Shown piece after piece: positions 55,161 through 64,000 of a stretch of 64,000 nucleotides of DNA. Origin of the DNA: Asterias amurensis (Eukaryota; Echinodermata; Asteroidea; Forcipulatida; Asteriidae). Positions within the stretch are counted from its first letter, which is position 1; every line of letters starts with the position of its first letter. The stretch covers positions 1,937,501 to 2,001,500 of the forward strand of contig NC_092660.1 in the NCBI RefSeq assembly GCF_032118995.1. Direction: 5' to 3'. Both the position numbers and the translations under genes were made by a program. Under the pieces are notes generated by a model that saw only the letters and a program-made list of their open reading frames with translations, was not told the DNA's origin and did not search any database.

Positions 55161-58100
55161 CTGAAAGGAATAAGGAAAATGATTTGTTATAAAAATTGAT
55201 GATCACAAAATATTTACGGAAAAGTCATTATGAAGAATCAAGTCCAAACTTCAACTTTATTTGTTATTATTACAACTGACTCATGAAACTCAATGTTAAA
55301 ATGACAACAGCTAGCTGACCTTTGCGCTGAACCATCACCCATGGCAACAGTGGGTGCAGTTTGACCTTTGGCCTCTGCAGCAAACTGATAGACAATGAGT
55401 AGACAGTCTCGACAGAGCTGGACGATACGACGGCTGCAACTCATCTCCGTACTGGAGATCACGTCGGAGCTCTTGCTGAAGATCATCTCCCAGGAATTTC
55501 TGTGTAGAGAAGAATACAAACAATTACAACACCTCAGACAGAAAATGCTATTCCTATTGGTGGAGAGCGCGTCATGTGGGGGTGTTTAAACCGTTGATAA
55601 TGACCAGTGTTTATAACCAGTTGATAATTTACCTCGACTTTGTCTCGGTAAAACTATCAAGAACCAGGCCTCGTTGGGTTTGAACCACTATTTGAAAACC
55701 ACCTCACCACACATTGATTCCCTTATTTAACCACTTCACACAGAACAGATTCCTAACAAATGTTTGTGCCCATCCGTTACATTATTTTTCAGAACATTGT
55801 GGAGTGTCCAGAGTGCGTGTCGCTTAGCGGTTAAGAGTACCGGACTCAAACTCTGGTGTTTCTGATTAGCAGTGTGTGCATGGTGTGGGTTCAAGTCCCA
55901 GTCGTGACACCCGAGTCCTTAAGCAAGATACTTAACCATGATGCTTTGTCTTTCGGATCCAGGACGTAAAGCCATTGGTCCTATGTGTTGTGTAACGCAC
56001 GTAAAAGAACCCAGTGCACTTATTGAAAAGAGAAGGGGCTCGCCTGGTGTTCCTGGTTTGATTGGCTGCATATTGCGCCACAGCACCTTAAAAACCATTA
56101 CATGGTGCTAAGTTCAAGTAGCTGGGGTCTCATAAGTGAAACGTAGTCCCACATCTTGCAGAAAAATACTGAATGTGCACTTAGAAACAACCGTATAAAG
56201 CGCCTAATAAATGTTGTGTATTACTGTTATTATTTAGGTACAAAGTATAGCAGTATAGGTGAATCATACAAATGCAAAAGCAAAGTGAAGTTTATCACCT
56301 TAGTGCCCATACATTGTGTAGTGCTTGTCTGCAACCCTTTGGGCTTAGTAAAAAACTAAATAGATTATCCAGGACAATTATTTTGCCAAACTTACCCTGT
56401 ACTTGAGAAGCAGTTCCACAAACCCTGACCATGACTCCATAGAAGTCTGTTGAAGACTCTCGTGAAGATCCGATACAACCTGAGATTATCAACGTCGTTG
56501 GATCGCCATGTCCGCTGCAAGAGAGCCCTGACATTAGACCTGACAATGTCGATGACTTTACGTCTCTTGATGGAGTCCAACTTCACCAGCCAGTAGGATG
56601 CTATCCGAGGCTTGTGGAACTTCCAGTTTTCATGTATCTAAATAAAAAAAAGGGATGAAGACATTTGTTTGAACCCCTTGCAATGATGGCGTGTCATGGC
56701 AAATTGGTAAAAAGCACCAGACTAAGGATCTGGGTTTCTAATCAGCAGAGTGTGGGTTCGAGTCCCAGTCCTGACACCTGTGTGTCCTTTAGCAAGACAC
56801 TTAAGCACGATGATTCGTCCTTTAAGTGGATTTGGCAAGAGGGCCACTCTAAAGCAGCCTAGTTGCCATGGGCAGCACGTCGTATCAATAACCTCTTGTT
56901 ACTAACCCCTCAAAGGGGTAACACTGAAGCTCAATGCTGGTTGGCTAAAAAAAACTGACTGCTTAGCGTGCAGGCTTGTCCAAAACATTCGGATGCTTGC
57001 ATGGCGCTTGTCGGGCACCAAGTAAGAAAATGTAAAAATGAACGACTTTTGACGCGATTTCAAATAAATCATGTTTTATGTGGTCACCCTAAACTGCATA
57101 CAGTTAGACGTATCACAAGATCAGAAAAGAATGAGACGGGACCAGTTGCTCAATGTCTTGATGCGTCTTTTGACAGTGCGTTCCTGCGTAGCCTCTTACA
57201 CAGAGTGGATCAACCACAGAACTAATTCAAATATCCAATGTATTTTGATATTTCCAAGTCACACTTTGTAGGGGGCTACAATCAAGCAAGGCATTCTCGA
57301 AAAGCAAGAAAAATGGCACGGCGAGAAAGATTCAAACATTTGAGTCATTAAAAGTCCCTTGAAAATCTGAAACGAGTCAGCTTGATGAAAATGAATAGGT
57401 GAGACGCGTTCCACAGCGAATGAGGTTGACACTTACGCAAGATTTCTGCTAATTTATAAGACCCTGCAGCCCTACCTGTGATAAGACCCATTCTGCCTCT
57501 TCATCCGTCTTCCCAGGGAATTTGATTCTCATGTCGTTCAAAGCGTTGAATGTCCTCTTCATTGTCTCTTCCTCTCTCTCTTTAGCCGCAGCGGTTGCCA
57601 ACGCATCATCCTTAAAAAAGAAAAAAAAATTAAAGTTTACCAAGTTAGTTTACTTTTGTGGTTCCTACTTGAATATACACCCACCCAATGCTTTTCTGTG
57701 TTTAGCAAGTTTTTGTGCTTACAGGCTTTATGAAATAGGAACCTGAAATGATGCATGCAAGGCTTACCTTGGTGTGACAGGTATTTTTCTTCAGATGCGC
57801 CACACATCTGGAACTCTCTACCACTTAATCTAAGATCTTGTCTTTGTACTACAAAATTTGAATCTCTGCTCATATCTGATCTTACGATTTTGTTTTTTTT
57901 GTCTGTTTTGTTTTGTTTTTGGTATTACTGCGCCTTGAACACACTGAAGGGTAAACATGTGTACCGTACAAGTTTTTCTTATAGTAATTATTTATTATTA
58001 TAAGATGTACCATGGCTTGATTGAGGCTCATTCCGGACAGCTTCCTTCCAATAGATGACATCGGTCTGGTCAGAGACCGTGACCTGACGCCAGCGGTCGT

Positions 58101-61100
58101 TGCTCCTCCTCCCTTCACTGCCGACTGCGGTCGCGACTTGGGTCCCTTAGCTGATTGAGGGCGCTGTTTAAGCATCGGTGTAGCCTGCATGGCGCGGGTG
58201 AGCGAGCGCGAGGGCCTCGGGAGATGGTTGTTCATGGTGGAGTTGTTACTGCTGATGGATTCTTGAGTGGAGTCCGGGAGAGAGAGCTCGCAAGACATGC
58301 TCTCGTCGTACTCTTCGTCTTCGTCTTCCGGGACTTGATCGGAGATGCTTGGCATGCAAGAAAGTGGCTGTAGCGACAGGAAAACAGATTGGAATGATTA
58401 AAAAGAAAATTGATATCTTACGCTGATGATCTTTTTGATAAGTGCACTGGGTTCTTGTACCTGCGTTATACAACACACAGGACCAACAGCTTTACGTCCC
58501 ATCCAAAGGACGAAGCATTGCGGTTAAGTGTCTTGCTTTAGGACATATGTGTCACGACTGGGACCCGAACCAACACTTTGCTGATCAAAAACACCAGAGC
58601 TTGAGTCCGGTGCTCTTTACTGCTAGGTGATATACGCCACATGTGGCTACAGTCTGCCCTTGGTTTTGGAGTCAAACCGCATCTTAAGGGTAGTGAGCGT
58701 CTAATTGCGCAAGCATCGCCTTAAAAGTGCACTCCACGAGGACTCCCAAATTCAAGCAAGAGTTATCATGTGATGGGTCAAATCAACATCAATTTTCTTT
58801 TAATGAAACTTGGTCCATGCAATTTTTTGATTTTGAATGAAATCATTCGTCAAATCTACATGCTTAGTTACCTTTGGTCCTCTAGCTGCCATTCCCTGGT
58901 GCCCTGCCGACGTATCAAACTGCTGTAACATATCAAGAATATCTTCCTCCTATAATTAACAACAACAACTTTGTATGAGAATCTGGCTACTTGAGTCACA
59001 TTCACTGATTTTGTCACACTTCGAGGCTCATGAATGACGCCAAAGAGTGGCCGAGAGGTTGTGTTAACATTCTGACGTCAGAGGCTGGTTCCAAATGGTC
59101 GACCAAAGTAGTCAACCAAAGAGCCTTTTTGAGGTATGGTGAACACAATACTATGACAATATTTGGTGAGGGTAATTTTGTCTTTATACACCCAAACCAA
59201 ACAGTGCACTCCTATAGTGTCCATCGCCATACTTCAAAAAGGCTAATGGTCAACCATCCTGGGTTTGAGTTAAATGGTCAACCTTTAGTCAACCATGGTG
59301 CACACTGAAACTCGCTGCTTCTCTCCACCCAGGGGTAAATGGTTACCTGTGATGGCAGAGATGGTTTTTGTGATTGGTTTAGCCGAGTAGCGCATATAAA
59401 TTGCACACAGGATGTATACTCCCCGGGGAGCTGAGATGGTTTGAGGAAAGATTTAAGGCCCAGAGACCAGGGGTAATAATGTCATTAACACTTTGAGAAA
59501 CCCCTCGGGCGTGAAAAGCGCTATATAGAAACAGGTTATTATTATTATTATTAGTCTCTACTCACCCTTAGACTATTGTTATAGGCCTGAGAAGCATCTC
59601 TCTGAAGAGCAGCCGCCCTCCCTGACAGGAACAACTGGAAGGCATCGGTCAGTAGAGTGTAATATCCGTCCTGACTCATCTTATCTTGAGGAGGATAGAT
59701 CCTACGGAAGGAACCCATGTTACGATTCTCGTAGTCCTCCCTCGCATTGTCTCGCCGAACCTGGACTAGTTTTTCTTTGAGTTCCTGTTTCCGCTTCTCG
59801 ATGGCTGCCTTCTGTTTCTCATTGTCCTAAAAACAAAAAAGGTTTTGTTTTTTTTGTTTAAATAATACTCTTTTGTCCCAGATGCAATTAGTGCATCTCT
59901 TAAATATTTCATTTGATCACTCGCTGATAAAATACATTATTCAACGGACACCCACAACCGTTGCCACCGTGAGTAGTTTTGCCATGTTGGGTAGGCTTGT
60001 CAAACCCTGTCCCGTTGGTCTTTTTGTGACCTTGCACATATTTTCCCCGGGCTTTTCTGGACAGGGCACCCTTCTTCAACCAATCAAATGCAGTTTCGTA
60101 AAACAACAGTGTCGACCTGCTACATTTGTGCAAACCTCACTTCGATTCAGCTTCCTACCAAGTCAACACTATTCAATTATTCTTCTTACCGGGAGCTCAA
60201 CGGATGATCTCTTTGCGGGTCTAAGGAGACGTTTCTGTGCCTCGGCTTTCTGAGCTGCTAATCCTTTCCTCTTATCGGACTGCTTCATGTTCAAGAGTTT
60301 GAACGTATCCGTCAGGACACCATGCTTTATATCAAAGTCGATTTTCTCATCTGTGCCAAAACTTGGAGCTCGATTAATCTGAAAATGCAACAATCAATCA
60401 ATCAATCAATCAATCGTTTATAAGGCGCCAATCCAACAGTAGTTGCTCATAGCGCGAGACAGTAGGCTATTTCAAAGAAAGAAAACGAAATTTAAGCAAG
60501 GTTTTGAAATTGGCTAATGAAGTAGATTGCCTGGTGCTGCGATAAAAAAGGCACGATCCCTTGAATGCGAAAAATTAAAGTTTGGGAACAGGGAGCCGAG
60601 ACGTTTTAAGGAATGAAATAAATGAACCAGTGACCAGGGGTAATAATGTCAGAAGCACTTTCAAGACGCCCTCCATGTGTGTAAAGCGCTTTATAAAAAA
60701 CGATTAATATGATCATAATGATTATGTCCATAAAGGCCTATGGATGAGCTAATGATTTGTATATACCTCTATAAGCCATGGTTTGAGTTTTCGATCCAGC
60801 ATGATATCAAATCCCAAGATCTCAAAGCAGCAACTGTCGCTCCCTGACGACTGACCGGGACGACACATCCGATAAGAATGAAGTACATGAGGCTCCGCTA
60901 CAATCATCGTCTTAATAATTACATCCTGTGCAATTTAATTCAAAGTTGAATCTTTAAGTATATTCAATTTATTCGATGGTTACTCACAACCAGTGTGGTG
61001 CCACCTTTTTGTCATGTTTGACGGGCTTTTCAAATCATGTCCAGTTGGTCTGCTTGTGACCTCAATATTTCTCAGGTAGATTCCCAAGTCGTTTCATTCA

Positions 61101-63868
61101 ATACAGGATTTGAACTGCCTCTAGCCACCGGGCTAGCTTGGTGGTCTGGCGGCAAGACATCCGTCTGCTGACCATTGCAAAAGTTCATAGATTTGAATCC
61201 CATCTGAGTGATATGCCTGTGGATTTTATTCTTACAGGACTCAAGAACTGAACTATTATACAGTTTCTTACTACACATCTATTCGATCCTTAGATTATTT
61301 GAGTTTGGGTTAAAGTGGGTAGCCCATAGTTCTCAGTTTTATCTAGTTTAATCAATTGGTCCATTTTTACCAATAACATAAGGGTAGCTTAAAGGCCCGC
61401 TCACACAGGCCCTGATAACGAGAACGGACACGAGAAAGATAAAAATGCACGCCCTCGCTTGGTTGAATGAGCGTGGGTGTATTCTGCTTGGCACAATTCA
61501 ACCAATCAAAGGCGTGCATTTTTATCGTTCTTGTTTTCTTTCTCATTTTCGGGACCTGTGTGACCGGGCCTTTCGGGTGACTACTCACAGCGATCTTTTT
61601 CCACATGAGCGTGACATCGTAGTCGTTCTTTCTCAGGTAGTCGTTCAGAAACTTGATGGAGCGTTTACTTCCTGTGTTGACGTCAGCGCTCCTCTCAAAG
61701 TTACCGCTTTTCTTGTTGATGGAGTAATTAGTCAGGTGCATGTACAGCTGATCCTGATGGCAGTGAGAAATGAAGTGGTGGAAGGATATGAATACGGGGT
61801 ACCGATTTTATAGTGCCGCTTATTGTGAGGACATTTTTGTGCTTAATATCGTTGCTAAAGGAGTGTAATTTATAGCAAAGGGAGACTTTGGAACGCTAGG
61901 CGGCAGCAGACTTACCAGGTAAATTTCCATTGTTTGTTGTTCTAAGCACGCGCACATAACCAAGACTAATGAATTTACCTGGTAAGTATGTCGCAACATA
62001 GCGTCCCAAAAGTCCCCTGTTAAGACATTTTGGTGGTGCAAGTGCACCAGTGTTGTATTTCTTGTACTCTTGTTTGAGTAGCACTCCAGTACAGTTTTGA
62101 AAACACTCGTTTCTCAAAGTCACCTGCCAGCTTTCTCCCTTAACAGTGGTCTGCTAGCCAAATGCTACTTTTAAGAACTTGTTTGGTGTGACCCAGCCTT
62201 TACACAAGGACTTCGAAAAATGTACATTTGTAGGTATCGGAGGTGAAGTGTTTCTAACAGAATGCTTTTTCTTACCACATTGCTATCATTAGGGTTGCAA
62301 TATTTCTCTGTGCTCATTCGTACCAGTCCGTCGTTGAATAGAAATATCCGAAGTGGATCACATGAAGTGATGAGAACATACACCCTCAGATCAAACTTAT
62401 ACCCCTCCAAGAGGAATGGTTTATCCAAATACTCTTGCACTATGGTGAGTTCAGTGGGTGGGATGCGCTCTCCATTCCGATAGAGGGAGATCCTGAAATG
62501 AGAAAAGGGTGAGGGGATTTCCAAGTTGTTATAATTAAAACACTTTGGCCACAAAACAAGCACATGTATGCAAAGAGACATATGCAAAGAGTATGCATAT
62601 CGTAATGAGTGTGACATAGTTCCATGTCAAAGCTACGCCGACTTCACATGAGGAGTTGCATTGAGCCAACTTTTCTCTGATGACTTACACAAAGTTTAAT
62701 TTTTTGGGCTTTTGTGTTTGTTCCTCAATGACATTGAGCTTTAATGGCCGACACTAAAATCACTGGCCCCAATGGCTACGTGGAAATTTACGCCCTGTTA
62801 AGTATCCTACCCATTGCCCATGGAGCCATTCGATGGCTTGACGATAAACGTCCGATGTTTCTTGCGTTTCTTGAGATCCAAAAAGTAATTCTGGAAGGTG
62901 TTGTACTCAGATGGGAAGATCCAAGTCTTTGGAACGAAGTTGTACTCCTCAGGATGGGCCCGGACCATTCTAATGAAACAATCAAACAAATATTTTATAA
63001 AGCTCGTGGCCTGTTTTACTAACATTTAGCCTTCATATTAACTCTAATAATAACTCTTATATAGCGCATTTCACAATAACTGTATCAATGCGCTTTACAT
63101 TAGTGCCCTGGTCATAGGGCCAATAACATCCCTTTCAATGTTTCTCAGCTCCCTTGGGAGTATACTACATGAATAAACCGTGTTTCCTCAAAAAGATCAA
63201 CTTTTTCTGACCATTAGTGTGGACAGACACATAATGTGTAACAAATCAAGCTATTTTGGGTATCAGCAAACAGTGCAGTTGCACTTAACCGAGTTCAACT
63301 TGTCACCATGATTGACTATCATAGTGTCTCACCACAAAGGGATTTTTGGATAAAAATTCATACAATCAATCATGGATTGAGGGTTTTCGTGGACTTTGGA
63401 CTTGGAGCATTGACGTGGGAATATTAGTCTAACATAAATGTCATGTTCATAAAAACCCTGTGTAAACATGCTTCAGAATATCATTAAGACTAAATTTCAC
63501 CAATAAAGCTCTTCAGGTTTCCCTGTTCAAATTTCTACAGAATACTGAATGGGAGGCCTTTAACTATTACACCATTTAACAACATGTGAGCTACTTAAGG
63601 CTGCAAACATCAAGTCCTAGTTTCATAGCTGCTTTTAAAGCAAAAGATTTTGCTTATTAAAATTGTCTGCTAAGCAGATATGAGCAGGATATCAAATTTC
63701 ACCGCGGAGTGAGTTCTGAATTTGTCTCCAACTTACTTTGACATATTCCTTGCAAGAGAATCTTTCCTGCATATTTCACCCATACCAGGAAAGTGGTTGA
63801 CCCTCTGGTACGATTTGAGTTCGGAAATTTTCTCTGATGGGGGCGCTGTGTCACTCCAGTACAAAAAG
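55031..63868 (-). CDS. TTLL7: Tubulin polyglutamylase TTLL7 (5' part beyond window)
   Basis: Thirteen minus-strand exons: 63737-63868, 62811-62969, 62276-62492, 61589-61753, 60767-60925, 60190-60378, 59566-59826, 58872-58949, 58011-58367, 57476-57610, 56396-56637, 55320-55499, 55031-55160; about 800 aa, all phases compatible. TTLL7 adds glutamate side chains to tubulin tails, mostly beta-tubulin. The TTL/ATP-grasp core is complete from SYQRVNHFPGMGEICRKD: FIVKPSNGSMGNG binds ATP, then IVQEYLDKPFLLEGYKFDLR, HLTNYSINK, and FEILGFDIMLDRKLKPWLIE with INRAPSFGTDEK. Next come the cationic microtubule-binding helices (SDKRKGLAAQKAEAQKRL and the KQELKEKLVQVRRDN exon). The family-specific C-terminal blocks include MRIKFPGKTDEEAE, YWLVKLDSIKRRKVIDIV and RVFNRLLWSHGQGLWNCF. 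An acidic, then Arg/Ser/Pro-rich linker sits on the 357-bp exon. The first exon(s) lie right of base 64000. The stop codon falls inside a tandem repeat. Confidence 0.95.
55808..56228 (+). repeat. tRNA-derived SINE type A, TTLL7 intron
   Basis: GTGTCGCTTAGCGGTTAAGAGTACC, B box GGTTCAAGTCCCAGTC, then the same body and a (TTATTA) tail. It is opposite in strand to TTLL7. Confidence 0.9.
56690..56850 (+). repeat. SINE type A, head only
   Basis: GGCAAATTGGTAAAAAGCACC, GGGTTCGAGTCCCAGTCCTGACACC and TAGCAAGACACTTAAGCACGATG. It departs from the family after TCGTCCTT. Confidence 0.82.
57775..58003 (+). mobile_element. LINE 3'-end fragment in TTLL7 intron
   Basis: APHIWNSLPLNLRSCLCTTK is readable in the plus direction, followed by CTGCGCCTTGAACACACTGAAGG and a TTATTATTA tail. 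The tail ends within about 10 bp of the splice donor of TTLL7 exon 58011-58367. Confidence 0.75.
58425..58640 (-). repeat. SINE type A, reversed, TTLL7 intron
   Basis: Read in reverse it gives the tRNA-like head at about 58630, GTGTCACGACTGGGACCCGAAC as the inverse of the B box, and the AAGACACTTAACC and AAGTGCACTGGG body words. The tail is cut short. Confidence 0.85.
59430..59555 (+). repeat. SINE-like 3' unit, TTLL7 intron
   Basis: GGGGAGCTGAGATGGTTTGAGG through GCGTGAAAAGCGCTATATAG and (TTA)n. The tail ends about 15 bp from the donor of exon 59566-59826. Confidence 0.85.
60190..60925 (-). CDS. TTLL7: TTLL7 exons closing the ATP-grasp core
   Basis: Exon 60767-60925 encodes AEPHVLHSYRMCRPGQ and LGFDIMLDRKLKPWLIE. 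Exon 60190-60378 continues INRAPSFGTDEKIDFDIKHG. The Glu of LIE and Asn of IN are the magnesium/ATP ligands known in TTLL enzymes. The RAPSFGTD wording separates TTLL7 from TTLL6/13, which read HSPSF at this place. An (AATC)n microsatellite begins a few bases upstream of the second exon's acceptor. Confidence 0.93.
60590..60715 (+). repeat. SINE-like 3' unit, diverged
   Basis: AGGGAGCCGAGACGTTTTAAGG, GTGACCAGGGGTAATAATGTC, GTGTGTAAAGCGCTTTATAAAAAACG. The TTA tail is eroded. Confidence 0.8.
61105..61262 (+). repeat. SINE type B, TTLL7 intron
   Basis: CTAGCTTGGTGGTCTGGCGGCAAGACATCC, ATAGATTTGAATCCCATCTGAG, GCCTGTGGATTTTATTCTTACAGG. The head is eroded but the order is the same. Confidence 0.8.
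61392..61576. repeat. MITE M11 next to a TTLL7 splice donor
   Basis: AAAGGCCCGCTCACACAGGCC at one end, inverted as CCTGTGTGACCGGGCCTTTC at the other, and GATAAAAATGCACGCC inverted inside. It stops about 12 bp from the donor of exon 61589-61753. Confidence 0.9.
61881..62017. repeat. Foldback element M10, TTLL7 intron
   Basis: GGAGACTTTGGAACGCTAGG through CTTACCAGGTAAATTTCCATTG, inverted in TTTACCTGGTAAGTATGTCG. A single-arm remnant lies at 3069-3130 in PLPPR-a intron 3. Confidence 0.92.
63045..63170 (-). repeat. SINE-like 3' unit, reversed
   Basis: TATATAGCGCATTTCACAATAAC, GCGCTTTACATTAGTGCCCTGGTC and TCTCAGCTCCCTTGGGAGTATAC are the reverse of the unit seen at 12.64 kb. Confidence 0.75.
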
Positions 63869-64000
63869 CTGAAACAAACAAAATTAAATTTATGAGAAGA
63901 AATAAAACATCATAAAAATGAATTATTACTGCAACCCAACCAGGGAATTTCATCTTTGAGTTGAGGGGACACTTCCAAAAGGTACCAGGCCTGATACTTC

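Noticed and set aside
59030-59308. 92-codon plus-strand frame
   Set aside because: It lies in a TTLL7 intron, antisense, made of repeated GTCAACCA words, with no domain.
62744-63022. 92-codon plus-strand frame
   Set aside because: It is the antisense shadow of the TTLL7 exon at 62811-62969.

Overview
The window reads as nuclear DNA of a marine deuterostome invertebrate, most likely an echinoderm and probably a sea star. The genes are intron-rich with vertebrate-like family content, introns and spacers are AT-rich, and there is a dense load of short inverted-repeat elements. The commonest has termini reading CACTGGACAC and a core that repeats GAGGTCTCGAAATC; I associate it with asteroid genomes from memory, not from a search.

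Five protein genes can be assembled by splice sites, reading phase and family alignment. (1) Minus strand 1200-5202: a phospholipid phosphatase-related (PLPPR/LPP superfamily) six-pass protein, 7 coding exons, 378 aa. (2) Minus strand 17065-22275: an unrecognised 355-aa protein with a coiled coil and a C-terminal all-cysteine RING-like domain, 6 exons. (3) Plus strand 27011-35714: a second PLPPR paralogue, 7 exons, 356 aa, with more of the catalytic residues lost. (4) Minus strand 44390-50286: the V-ATPase 21-kDa proteolipid subunit c'' (ATP6V0B), 7 exons, 204 aa. (5) Minus strand 55031-63868, running off the right edge: tubulin polyglutamylase TTLL7, the last 13 exons, about 800 aa.

The two PLPPR genes point away from each other and share intron positions and phases. 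Between them lie the RING gene and two same-orientation arrays of a 53-bp satellite (about 8.9-10.4 kb and 22.5-24.8 kb). The arrays end in the same roughly 400-bp non-satellite cap, so this part of the locus carries a direct segmental duplication about 14.3 kb apart. The second array fills the spacer between the divergent RING and PLPPR-b genes.

Everything else is repeat-rich introns and spacers: at least a dozen MITE-like families (several nested, which gives relative ages), two tRNA-derived SINE families, LINE 3' ends, microsatellites, a 21-bp minisatellite whose units each carry an AP-1-like TGACTCA, and a 137-bp tandem repeat that overlaps the TTLL7 stop codon. I see no rRNA, no credible functional tRNA gene, no CRISPR array and no LTR or virus-like element. 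Exon boundaries come from reading GT/AG sites and phase by eye. Untranslated exons and promoters are mostly not resolved.
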